DNA of 56,653 nt. It comes from Alloprevotella sp. oral taxon 473 str. F0040. GTDB taxonomy: Bacteria > Bacteroidota > Bacteroidia > Bacteroidales > Bacteroidaceae. Of the stretch, positions 35,281 to 46,782 are shown piece after piece. Position numbers and translations under genes: made by a program. Under the pieces are notes generated by a model, which did not search any database, was not told the DNA's origin, and was given only the letters and a program-made list of their open reading frames with translations. The stretch is from assembly GCF_000318095.2 (NCBI RefSeq), contig NZ_KB290710.1, forward strand, positions 86,049 through 142,701. The letters run 5' to 3'. Position 1 is the stretch's first letter, and each line of letters begins with the position of its first letter.

Positions 35281-35736
35281 TTATGGTTGCGCACCACTGC
35301 ATTTGTCGCAAATGCCTTTGACCACAAAGCCGACAGTGCGGACTGAAAATCCCTCTGGCAGTGCTGGTATAGGCACGGGCACCCCACGAAGACAGAAGGT
35401 GCGCTGGCATCGCTCGCAATAGAAATGGGTGTGAAGGTCGGCCAACTCGTCATTGTCGTCTTCTCCACAGTGGCAATCGTCGGAGCATAGAGCGTATTTA
35501 GCCAATCCACTCCCATCTTCCACCACATGTACCAAGTGATGCGCCGCAAAGGTGGTGAGGGTGCGAAAGAGAGTGCTCTTGTCGAGTGTGGGGAGAATGG
35601 CTTCGAGGTCGGAGAGCGCAAGTGCACTCTCCGTGGTCATGAGGGCACGAAGCACGAGTATGCGGCTCGAGGTGGCGCGGATGTCACGGCGAGCAAGCTT
35701 CTCTTCTACAATACTGGCGAGTAGTGGGTTGTTCAT
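35281..35736 (-). CDS. Fur-family transcriptional regulator
   Basis: 151 residues from the ATG at 35736 (MNNPLLASIVEEKL). The frame is open far upstream into the 21-bp array, but the promoter lies in between. The winged helix is at about 15-80 (SSRILVLRALMTTESALAL, STLFRTLTTFAAHHLVH). The metal region is DLHTHFYCERCQRTFCL (about 104-120) with a C-terminal CDKC (about 143-146), giving the two CxxC pairs of a structural zinc. A Cys/His-rich insert (CSDDCHCGEDD, about 86-96) is additional. It could be Fur, Zur or PerR; metal specificity is not decidable. The ATG lies within about 5 bases of the -7 box. Confidence 0.88.
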   Translation of the reverse strand: MNNPLLASIVEEKLARRDIRATSSRILVLRALMTTESALALSDLEAILPTLDKSTLFRTLTTFAAHHLVHVVEDGSGLAKYALCSDDCHCGEDDNDELADLHTHFYCERCQRTFCLRGVPVPIPALPEGFSVRTVGFVVKGICDKCSGAQP

Positions 35737-35740
35737 AACT

Positions 35741-35749
35741 GCAAAGATA
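35741..35749 (-). promoter_or_regulatory. -7 box abutting the Fur-family start codon
   Basis: Minus-strand TATCTTTGC ends 5 bases before the ATG at 35736. With a normal -7 spacing, transcription would start at or next to the ATG, so the mRNA may be leaderless. Confidence 0.5.
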
Positions 35750-35863
35750 ACGATTTTCTCCTTTCCCTGCGTGCCTCTTCCCTGAGTTCTATACGAATTT
35801 TGGTATGAGATTGTTTGCAATCTCCGAAAGGGCAGAAGAGGAGATGTGAGGGATGAGAAAAAA

Positions 35864-35947
35864 ACTCGGAGATTTTCTAAAAACTCTCGGAGTTTTTTCA
35901 AAAGTTCTCCGAGAACTTTTTGAATATCTCCGACTTTTTCTTCCATT
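35864..35947. repeat. 21-bp phased repeat array 2 (four units)
   Basis: CTCGGAG boxes are at 35865 and 35886, and CTCCGAG/CTCCGAC boxes at 35907 and 35928, each 21 bases apart with A/T tracts between. The orientation changes in mid-array. It lies between the Fur-family promoter and the recA terminator. The remaining bases of 35750-36150 hold no gene. Confidence 0.8.
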
Positions 35948-36153
35948 TCTTCGCCTTGGGCTTTCGATACTCCGCATTGTGAAGTGAGAAAGATGCCCGA
36001 TGCAAGAGGTTAATAGTGGATGGGCGAGAGGAAAATAGGGATGGGGTGATGGATAAGGGAGCATTTGCAATCGTGTTTCGCGTAGCCCTTTTCAAAGGTG
36101 AGGCTTGATGTGCATGCGAAGGTAGGAGCGGTATGGCATTTGTGCTTAAAATC

Positions 36154-36199
36154 ACAAAAGAAACCCCGATAAAGCAGTGTGCCTTATCGGAGTTTTCAA
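36154..36199 (-). terminator. recA terminator
   Basis: CCGATAA (36166-36172) pairs with TTATCGG (36184-36190), with an outer AAAC/GTTTT extension. On the minus strand a T-rich stretch follows (complement of AAAAGAAAC). It lies about 95 bases after the recA stop. Confidence 0.6.
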
Positions 36200-36287
36200 T
36201 AAAGAATAAAGTGTTTTAGATAGATAAAAGGCCAACACGAGGTTGGTATGAAGTGCTAAGAAGGTGTGCGTTTGTGCAAGTTGTCGT

Positions 36288-37373
36288 CTAAAAAGGTGAG
36301 GAGTTATTGCAGGGCTTGTCGAGAAATGCCCAATCAAATTCTTCCGCCGTGTCGGATTGTGCGAGTTGTTCGATGATGCGTGCTTCGATGTCGTGCCGTA
36401 AGTCGGAGTTGTCAGCAAGAGCTTGTAAGAACGCTTCACGCCCCATGGCGATGTGGCGATTATCAAGGCTATACCATGCCCCCGTCTTGTAGATGACTTT
36501 GAGTGTAAGCCCGAGATGGAGCAGTTCGCCCAAGTGCGAGATGCCCCGCCCGAAGATAAGTTCAAACTCGCAAGAGCGAAATGGAGGAGCCATCTTGTTT
36601 TTCACCACTTTCACGCGAGTCATTGCTCCGATGTCGCGCCCATCTTTCTTGATGTTACTGAATCGCCGCACATCGAGTCGGAGCGAAGCGTAGAATTTGA
36701 GGGCATGTCCGCCTGTGGTCACCTCGGGATTGCCAAAGGGGACATTGATTTTCTCACGCAGTTGGTTGATGAAAATGCAGGTGGTGCGTGTTTTGGCTAG
36801 CGAAGCCGTGATTTTTCGGAGTGCTTGGCTCATTAGTCGCGCTTGCAATCCGAGTTTGTTGTCGCCCATCTCCCCTTCTAGCTCAGCTTTCGGGGTGAGG
36901 GCTGCCACAGAGTCCACCACCACGAGGTCAATGGCTGAGGAGCGGATGAGGGTGTCGGTGATGTCGAGTGCATCTTCGCCACAGTCGGGTTGCGCCACGA
37001 GGAGAGCCTTGACGTCTATGCCCAGTTGGGCAGCATAGCGAGGGTCGAAAGCGTGTTCCGCATCGACAAATAGTGCCGTGCCGCCCATGCGTTGCACCTC
37101 GGCTATGGCATGGAGGGCGAGCGTGGTCTTGCCCGAAGCCTCGCCACCATAGATTTCTACGATGCGTCCTCGGGGGTAACCGCCAATGCCTAAGGCTGCA
37201 TTGAGTGCCATGGAGCCTGTGGGAATCACTTCTATCGGCTCGGTGGGCTGCTGTCCGAGAAACATTACAGAGCCTCGGCCGAAGTCTTTCTCAATTTGTC
37301 GCATGGCAGCTTGCAGAGCCTTGATGCGAGGGCAGGTTTTTGCTATAGATGTGGGAGTTTCTTGTTTAGTCAT
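36288..37373 (-). CDS. recA: RecA recombinase
   Basis: 361 residues. Walker A GGEASGKT is at 76-83 and Walker [11 protein letters not shown] at about 143-152. The L1/L2 DNA-binding loop region is present ([40 protein letters not shown], in part: [13 protein letters not shown]), as is the C-terminal domain. RecA coats single-stranded DNA, drives strand exchange and triggers SOS cleavage. The P-loop reads GGEASGKT where almost all RecA proteins I know read GPESSGKT; the essential Gly-Lys-Thr is kept. The C-terminal tail is not strongly acidic. Confidence 0.96.
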   Translation of the reverse strand: MTKQETPTSIAKTCPRIKALQAAMRQIEKDFGRGSVMFLGQQPTEPIEVIPTGSMALNAALGIGGYPRGRIVEIYGGEASGKTTLALHAIAEVQRMGGTALFVDAEHAFDPRYAAQLGIDVKALLVAQPDCGEDALDITDTLIRSSAIDLVVVDSVAALTPKAELEGEMGDNKLGLQARLMSQALRKITASLAKTRTTCIFINQLREKINVPFGNPEVTTGGHALKFYASLRLDVRRFSNIKKDGRDIGAMTRVKVVKNKMAPPFRSCEFELIFGRGISHLGELLHLGLTLKVIYKTGAWYSLDNRHIAMGREAFLQALADNSDLRHDIEARIIEQLAQSDTAEEFDWAFLDKPCNNSSPF

Positions 37374-37439
37374 GGTAGAAATGTTAGTGATTGTCTTTTC
37401 CGAAATAGCCTTTTCAATGAATAGTTAGCCAATGATGCT

Positions 37440-37448
37440 GCAAAGATA
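37440..37448 (-). promoter_or_regulatory. -7 box of recA
   Basis: Minus-strand TATCTTTGC lies 67 bases before the recA ATG. A CTTTG at 37477-37473 is a loose -33 candidate. Confidence 0.55.
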
Positions 37449-37641
37449 TGCGGAGTATTTGACAGTATATGACAAAGGTGAGGCGCGAACGTTAAAGAGT
37501 GGGGTGACACTGATGCTCGAAGATAGTTCTAGGAAATACAATAAATAGTAGTGAAAACCCATAATTAGGGGATGAAGGGGGGGATAATTCTTTTCGTCAT
37601 TGCAATGTCTTCGTGCATATCCCTAATTTCTATGCACTTCC

Positions 37642-37673
37642 TTGGCAGATTGCTCAAAAAAAGTTACCTTTGC
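37642..37673 (+). promoter_or_regulatory. Promoter of the ricT-gldH unit
   Basis: -33 TTG at 37642-37644 and -7 TACCTTTGC at 37665-37673 are 20 bases apart, a good Bacteroidota promoter. Transcription from about 37680 leaves a leader of about 180 bases before the ATG at 37861. This argues against any earlier start. Confidence 0.65.
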
Positions 37674-37860
37674 GGTAGCAGGAGAATGTCAATGTGCCTC
37701 TATGGATGAGGCAAAGAAAATGATTAGTCTTGATAGACTCTTTGAGCATCCTGCTCAGAGTGATAATTATCCAGGCCAAAGGGTGTTTATGCACCTTTGT
37801 ATAACCATCTCCCGCTCTCCTTTTTTTCTACGGCCATCGTGGCCATCCCTACATATAGAC

Positions 37861-39117
37861 ATGCACGATACCACCATCTCCGACCCTGCTCTCAGAGGAT
37901 TCTCAGCTTGCGGTTGTGGATGCTCCAAGCATCAGCTCAATACGTTCGACTATTTCAGTGACGTGCCGGGCAACAACCAAGTGTCGAACCTCGTAGAGGT
38001 GCAGTTCAAAAATACTCGCAAAGGCTATTTTCTCAATGATAATCAGCTAGATCTCGCAAAAGGCGACATCGTGGCTGTGGAAGCCTCGCCTGGACATGAC
38101 ATTGGCACGGTGACCCTTACGGGAAGTCTGGTGCCTCTTCAAATGAAAAAGGCACAACTCAAGCCTGGCACCGAACTCAAACGCATCTACCGTAAAGCGC
38201 GTCCCGCAGATATTGACAAATGGGATGAGGCGCGCGGTCGCGAAAACGCCACAATGATCCAAAGCCGTCAGATTGCCAAAGAACTCGAATTGGACATGAA
38301 GATTGGTGATGTGGAATATCAAGGTGATTGCAACAAGGCGATTTTCTATTATATCGCTGATCAACGCATCGACTTTCGCAAGTTGATTCGCGTTTTGGCC
38401 GACACTTTCCACGTGCGCATTGAGATGCGCCAGATTGGGGCCCGACAAGAGGCGGCTCGCATCGGTGGAATCGGCCCTTGTGGTCGAGAATTGTGTTGCT
38501 CCACTTGGCGCAAAGATTTTCAAACCGTCTCTACTGGGGCTGCCCGTCAGCAAGATCTCTCGCCCAATCCTCAGAAACTGGCAGGACAGTGCGGCAAACT
38601 CAAGTGCTGCCTGAACTATGAACTAGACGTCTACCAAGAGGCGCACCAAGTGCTCCCTGATCGCAGCGTTCCTCTCGAAACTCTCGATGCCACTTATTTC
38701 CATTTCAAGACCGACATCTTGAGCGGCCGCATCACCTACTCCATGGATAAGCGCATGGCAGTCAATTTGGTGACCATCAGTGCTGAGAGAGCTTGGGAAA
38801 TCATTGCACAAAACAAAGCTGGCGAAAAGCCTGAAGCACTGGATAATGAAGAACGTCCAGCACCGAAAAAGCCTGTGGATCTAGCGGAACAAGACGATTT
38901 AACTCGCTTCGATAAGCTTCGTAAGAAGAAAAAGCGCAAACCCCAATCAAAGGATAAGGAGCGCGTCCCACGCAATCGTGACGAACAGGGAAGAAACGGC
39001 CGTGAAGCGCAAGGTAATGGTCGTGATGAGTCGCGTAGGCCTCGAGAGAATCGTCAGCGAGAGCCGAGACAAAAGGATAATACTCCCAAAAGCGGAAACA
39101 ATCCAGCAAAGGAATAG
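37861..39117 (+). CDS. ricT: PSP1-domain protein (RicT/YaaT-like)
   Basis: 418 residues from the ATG at 37861 (MHDTTISDPALRGF); the frame is open upstream, but a promoter sits there. An N-terminal Cys cluster (FSACGCGCSKH, about 11-21) precedes the PSP1 domain (about 30-270), with RIEMRQIGARQEAARIGG, GPCGRELCCSTW and AGQCGKLKCCLNYE, all typical. The C-terminal ~85 residues are a basic, Arg/Lys/Asn-rich low-complexity tail. In Bacillus the homologue forms the Fe-S RicAFT complex that acts with RNase Y; its role in Bacteroidota is not established. gldH follows after 3 bases. Confidence 0.88.
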   Translation: MHDTTISDPALRGFSACGCGCSKHQLNTFDYFSDVPGNNQVSNLVEVQFKNTRKGYFLNDNQLDLAKGDIVAVEASPGHDIGTVTLTGSLVPLQMKKAQLKPGTELKRIYRKARPADIDKWDEARGRENATMIQSRQIAKELELDMKIGDVEYQGDCNKAIFYYIADQRIDFRKLIRVLADTFHVRIEMRQIGARQEAARIGGIGPCGRELCCSTWRKDFQTVSTGAARQQDLSPNPQKLAGQCGKLKCCLNYELDVYQEAHQVLPDRSVPLETLDATYFHFKTDILSGRITYSMDKRMAVNLVTISAERAWEIIAQNKAGEKPEALDNEERPAPKKPVDLAEQDDLTRFDKLRKKKKRKPQSKDKERVPRNRDEQGRNGREAQGNGRDESRRPRENRQREPRQKDNTPKSGNNPAKE

Positions 39118-39120
39118 TTT

Positions 39121-39636
39121 ATGAATTGGGCACGATTTCATCAAGCTGCAATAAGAAGCCATGGCTTTCTTGCTATGGTGTCTGCAGTTTTGCTCGTGGG
39201 AGTGATGCACCTTGTGAGTTGCACCACAGACAATGGCTATTTGCGCTACCAGTCGTTGCGTGTCGCAGGTTGGGAATACCGTGATTCTGTTGAGTTCGTC
39301 GTAGATTCTCTCCCCACCTCAGGCACTCGCCAGTTGAGTGTCGCGCTGCGCAAATCGTCGTCGCACGCTTATCCTTACACCTCATTGACCATGGCCGTGC
39401 ATCAAACCTGGCGTTTAGGCGACAGCACGTTGGTCAATCGCATCGACACTATGGAGTGTGTCTTCAATAAGCCCGATGGCATGATTCGCTCCAAAGGTGT
39501 TTCCCTCTATCCTTTTGAGTTCTCATTGGGCACAGTCACGTTGCCCACCCACGCCACAGGGCGTGTTGTCATCCGCCATCTGATGAATCAGCAGAGCCTT
39601 CCTGGTTTTGAGTCTATCGGTCTGCGGATGGAGTGA
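39121..39636 (+). CDS. gldH: GldH-family gliding-motility lipoprotein
   Basis: 171 residues. The lipoprotein signal ends at Cys34 (VLLVGVMHLVSC). The remainder is a beta-rich domain with the GldH pattern (YRDSVEFVVDSLPTSG, about 53-68; SLTMAVHQTW; GVSLYPFEF). In Flavobacterium GldH is needed for gliding; in non-gliding Bacteroidales the gene is kept, often next to the PSP1 gene as here, probably for an envelope role. It begins 3 bases after ricT, so translation is probably coupled. Confidence 0.88.
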   Translation: MNWARFHQAAIRSHGFLAMVSAVLLVGVMHLVSCTTDNGYLRYQSLRVAGWEYRDSVEFVVDSLPTSGTRQLSVALRKSSSHAYPYTSLTMAVHQTWRLGDSTLVNRIDTMECVFNKPDGMIRSKGVSLYPFEFSLGTVTLPTHATGRVVIRHLMNQQSLPGFESIGLRME

Positions 39637-39807
39637 GGAGGATCGTCTTATTCTAGCATCTTCGGCAAAAGTAAAGTCAAGAAAAATAGCGTTTTTCTTA
39701 GTGTATCCTTAGTGAAGTGGCTCGAAAAGCCATAGATATAGTGAACAAGGAAATTAGAAATAAAGGGCAGTTGCTCATATCTTGTTTCCATATAGTACGC
39801 CCATCTT

Positions 39808-40521
39808 ATGCACAACGTACGTAGATTTTTCATGTTGCTAGCCACCTTCGTTCTTTGTTTGGGGACGATGGCGCAGCAGCGCGTGGTGCAAAATAAGCCG
39901 TTTATCGACGAGCGAAAGTGGCATTATGGATTCCACATAGGATTTCACGACCAGAGTCTCAAGCTTATCAACAATGGCTTTATAGACCCAAAGACTGGTG
40001 CGCAATGGATGGCCGAGAATGATCGACAAAACTTTGGCTTTTCTGTTGGAGTGCTCGGTGACTGGCGCATCACACGTCAGGTTGCGCTGAGAGTGAGTCC
40101 AGGTTTACACTTTGGTTCTAAGCATATCGCTTTTAGAAACCAAGTGAGTGGTGAGCTTCGCTCGCAAGATTTGAAGAGCACCTTTGTAAGCCTACCCTTA
40201 GATCTTAAGGTTGCTGCACCGCGTTTCAATAATTATCGTCCGTATGTTGTGGGAGGCTTCTCCGCCATGTACGACATGACCAGTGGAAAGGGCGAAATGC
40301 TCCGAACACAACCGCTACAAACCTTCGTACAAATTGGGCTTGGTTGTGATTTCTATTTGCCTTTCTTCAAATTGACCCCTGAACTCAAATTCTATTTCGG
40401 CTTGGGCAACGTGCTACGCCACGATCGTCCCGATCTCACTGCGCCTGAGCAGCATGTTTTTACTCAAAGTCTTTCAAAGGCTATCCCAGGAATGGTGGTG
40501 CTGACTTTCTATTTTGAATAG
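39808..40521 (+). CDS. porT: PorT-family T9SS outer-membrane protein
   Basis: 237 residues. A signal peptide is cleaved near residue 22 (LCLGTMAQQ). The N-terminal block QNKPFIDERKWHYGFHIGFH (about 28-47) and the small beta-barrel core (LPLDLKVAAPRFNNYRPYV, about 132-150) match PorT of Porphyromonas. PorT is an outer-membrane-associated component required for type IX secretion. This fits the T9SS sorting domains on the two proteases and on the beta-galactosidase that follows 120 bases later. Confidence 0.85.
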   Translation: MHNVRRFFMLLATFVLCLGTMAQQRVVQNKPFIDERKWHYGFHIGFHDQSLKLINNGFIDPKTGAQWMAENDRQNFGFSVGVLGDWRITRQVALRVSPGLHFGSKHIAFRNQVSGELRSQDLKSTFVSLPLDLKVAAPRFNNYRPYVVGGFSAMYDMTSGKGEMLRTQPLQTFVQIGLGCDFYLPFFKLTPELKFYFGLGNVLRHDRPDLTAPEQHVFTQSLSKAIPGMVVLTFYFE

Positions 40522-40542
40522 CCATCTTTTGCCGTTCATTGA

Positions 40543-44568
<4,026 letters not shown>

Positions 44569-44665
44569 TCTTGTCCGATGTCAGAAGAAACAACGCTCTG
44601 CCTAGGTTTTTCCCTAGGAACTTACGTACGATGAAAATCTGACGTCTAAGATATAATACATTCCA

Positions 44666-44710
44666 GCAGTGAGATAGTCTTCGTTTGAAGAGCTATCTCA
44701 CTGCTTTTTT
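44666..44710 (+). terminator. Terminator of the beta-galactosidase gene
   Basis: GCAGTGAGATAGTCTTC (44666-44682) pairs with GAAGA-CTATCTCACTGC (44687-44704, one bulged G). It is followed by TTTTTT. It marks the left border of the restriction-modification island. If the hsdS segment were inverted, the new hsdS stop codon would lie inside this stem. Confidence 0.88.
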
Positions 44711-44758
44711 CGTGCCAGAATAAGACCTTCGGGACTTGCAAACTTTTTGGGATAATAC

Positions 44759-44776
44759 CGCTAAATCATAATTTAG
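44759..44776 (+). repeat. Inverted repeat, left arm of the hsdS switch
   Basis: CGCTAAATCATAATTTAG. It matches the reverse complement of 45442-45459 at 17 of 18 positions, 15 of them contiguous. It encodes N-H-N-L in the frame that continues into the plus-strand hsdS cassette, the same residues as in the minus-strand hsdS. Confidence 0.85.
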
Positions 44777-44781
44777 AGGCG

Positions 44782-45468
44782 ATGGCAAAGCAACTCTACG
44801 ACTATTGGTTCGTGCAGTTCGACTTTCCAGACGAAAACGGCAAGCCCTACAAAAGTAGCGGTGGAAAAATGGTGTGGAATGAGAAGCTGAAAAGGGAGAT
44901 TCCTGAAGGATGGTGTGTAGATGCGATAGGGAATATTCTAGACAAATATCCTACAACTAAAAGATACGAAACAAAAGAGTATTTGTCAATAGGAAAATAT
45001 CCGATAGTTGACCAAGGAGATGCTTATATTGTTGGTTTTACCAACGAAAACGATAACTTACTAAGCAGATACCCCGCAGTGCTATTCGGAGACCACTCTA
45101 CAAAAGTCAAACTACTTGACTTCCCTTTTGCGCGCGGCGCAGATGGTACACAGATTTTATACTCAAAATCTCCTTTGGTGAGCCAATACTATCTTTATTT
45201 GGTCGTTGCATCATTACAGATACCTAACCCAGGCTATTCAAGGCATTTTAAATACCTGAAAGAATTACCAATTGTAATTCCTTCCAAGAGTGTCATTAGC
45301 ACTTTTACGGCAAAAGTTAAACCTTTGTATATAGAAAAGAAAGAGAATATATTTGCCAATATAGCATTAACTAAGCAGCGCGACGAACTTCTCCCTCTCC
45401 TGATGAATGGACAGGTAGAAATCGGTGTCGAGCGTTCTCGACTAAATTATGATTTATCGAACGATTGA
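44782..45468 (+). CDS. hsdS: Silent C-terminal half of HsdS (second TRD cassette), inverted
   Basis: 228 residues. It starts in the middle of a specificity subunit: MAKQLYDYWFVQFDFPDENG is the central conserved region that normally follows LNRAINHNLEA, and that N-H-N-L-E-A is encoded just upstream from 44765 in the same frame. A target recognition domain follows (about 40-190), then the distal conserved helix (TKQRDELLPLLMNGQVEIG). It lacks the first TRD and has no promoter, because the beta-galactosidase terminator lies just upstream. It converges with and overlaps the minus-strand hsdS by 98 bases. It is best read as a stored half-gene that inversion between the 18-bp arms would fuse to hsdS. 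Confidence 0.85.
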   Translation: MAKQLYDYWFVQFDFPDENGKPYKSSGGKMVWNEKLKREIPEGWCVDAIGNILDKYPTTKRYETKEYLSIGKYPIVDQGDAYIVGFTNENDNLLSRYPAVLFGDHSTKVKLLDFPFARGADGTQILYSKSPLVSQYYLYLVVASLQIPNPGYSRHFKYLKELPIVIPSKSVISTFTAKVKPLYIEKKENIFANIALTKQRDELLPLLMNGQVEIGVERSRLNYDLSND

Positions 45469-45988
45469 GGGCTATTTTACGGTCAATATCAGATAAGAGT
45501 TGCCCTATCTTTTTTTGTTCAGGCAAAGGAGGAAGCCATACTGTGCAATCTTTTATTTTATCAGGAGAGGTATGCCTAATTTTTGTTTGTTGGGCGGCTG
45601 CACTTAGTTGTCGTTTCACCATATCAGAAGATATGAGATAATAGGCAAACCTTTTATCAAGGAGTTCTTCTTTGCAGGTAATTTTGGCTATATCCTGGCT
45701 TTGAATATATTTCCCGCTTTCAGGAATCCATGCGGTAGAACCGAGCAAACCTATAGCTTGTTCGGTTAGTGGAGTTATCAAATCTCCCTTTTCAAGCAGA
45801 AGTTCCTCCTTGAACTCTCCTGTATAAAAAAGATTGTCCTTAGAGGTATTCTGCTTAAAGCAGTTGTTGCGATAGTCAAAGTGCCCACAGGTCAGGCGAA
45901 TGTATTTGCCCGATGTTGCATAGAAATCACCACTAAGGCTTGCTCCTCTTGTTACCTCTATTAAATCTCCAAGTTTATATTTTCTCAT
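45371..45988 (-). CDS. hsdS: HsdS specificity subunit, one-TRD form in the present orientation
   Basis: 205 residues. The N-terminal TRD is at about 1-150 (MRKYKLGDLIEVTRGASL; CTVWLPPLPEQKKIG). The conserved coiled-coil helix QLLSDIDRKIALNRSINHNL follows (in part: DIDRKIALNR, about 165-175). After N-H-N-L (residue 182) the normal central region stops and the frame runs 23 residues into the antisense of the plus-strand cassette (VENARHRFLPVHSSG ...). A complete HsdS has two TRDs and about 400-450 residues; flipping 44759-45459 gives about 431. Half-S proteins can dimerise in some systems, so the present form may still be active with a symmetric target. Confidence 0.9.
   Translation of the reverse strand: MRKYKLGDLIEVTRGASLSGDFYATSGKYIRLTCGHFDYRNNCFKQNTSKDNLFYTGEFKEELLLEKGDLITPLTEQAIGLLGSTAWIPESGKYIQSQDIAKITCKEELLDKRFAYYLISSDMVKRQLSAAAQQTKIRHTSPDKIKDCTVWLPPLPEQKKIGQLLSDIDRKIALNRSINHNLVENARHRFLPVHSSGEGEVRRAA
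45442..45459 (-). repeat. Inverted repeat, right arm of the hsdS switch
   Basis: Minus-strand CGATAAATCATAATTTAG. The pair with 44759-44776 brackets 665 bases. It lies exactly where the hsdS reading frame leaves family-like sequence. Confidence 0.85.
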
Positions 45989-45999
45989 TACCGTTTTGA

Positions 46000-46782
46000 T
46001 TAAAAAGGAAGTTCGTCATCAGAAATCGTCTCAGACTTATTAACTGGTGGATAATTAGATTTATAGAAATTGAGAAGAAATAAACCAACAGTGGTTGTTG
46101 CATTGACGACAAAGTAAGCATATACTGCATCTTTAATCATTAAATCTCCATCAGTTTTTCCATGAAATTCTGTCTTATCGCTACGTAAACCCTCTATCGC
46201 TTTCCCTGCATTTATTAGAGAACAGGCTAAGGTCTTTATCTCTTTAGGGAGATCCCCATTACTCTGCAATCCGAATGCTTTGCAGATATTCCCAATGAGT
46301 TTTGTCAAGGTCTCGTTTTTACTCCATGTTACATTTATTCTTGAATCCTTTAGAATCTCCTTAATAATGCTTTCAAGGGCTGAATTTGCTAATCCGACAG
46401 CAAGGCTTGGATCTGTCTCTACATCTCTAAATGCCTTTTCAAAGGTTAGGCTTGCTGTTTCATAACTGGACTTTAATTCATTTTTGAAAGTTGGTATGCT
46501 TGGGATATAATCAGGAGTTTCTATCCCCAAATCAATTGCAATCTTCAGTAAGGTTCCGCCATCAACATTATGGAGTGTCTTAGTGGCATCTATTTTCTTT
46601 TTTGCCTCATCTTTATAATAAAACTGGAAGTTCTCCCAAAAATTATTCCACTCCTGTTCTTCTTTATGCCATTTGCTTAAATACGCTTCAACATCTTCAT
46701 AACTCTTGAATTGCTCAAATAAACTGGCATTTATCTTTTGAACAATATCCATTTGATATTTTGGAGAGATACTTTCAATCAT
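46000..46782 (-). CDS. Abortive-infection family protein (Abi_C domain)
   Basis: 260 residues. The N-terminal half is helical and charged, with no recognised fold. The C-terminal half carries the Abi_C pattern: SLAVGLANSALESIIKEIL (about 130-148), IGNICKAFGL, INAGKAIEGLRSDKTEFHGK (about 196-215, with the family LRN..HGK-like core) and a hydrophobic end (VNATTTVGLFLLNF). Such proteins are phage-exclusion effectors or partners. Its ATG overlaps the stop of the DUF1016 gene by 4 bases, and hsdS starts 11 bases after it, so it is translated as part of the restriction operon. It is visibly more A+T-rich than the core genes around the island. Confidence 0.75.
   Translation of the reverse strand: MIESISPKYQMDIVQKINASLFEQFKSYEDVEAYLSKWHKEEQEWNNFWENFQFYYKDEAKKKIDATKTLHNVDGGTLLKIAIDLGIETPDYIPSIPTFKNELKSSYETASLTFEKAFRDVETDPSLAVGLANSALESIIKEILKDSRINVTWSKNETLTKLIGNICKAFGLQSNGDLPKEIKTLACSLINAGKAIEGLRSDKTEFHGKTDGDLMIKDAVYAYFVVNATTTVGLFLLNFYKSNYPPVNKSETISDDELPF

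Noticed and set aside
35789-36155. Overlapping minus-strand frames across array 2
   Set aside because: They read through the repeat with stops in the frame that is open in array 1; no start or promoter evidence.
44759-45988. Two ordinary hsdS pseudogenes
   Set aside because: The exact junctions, the inverted repeat and the perfect in-frame restoration after inversion fit a switch better than independent decay, though decay is not excluded.
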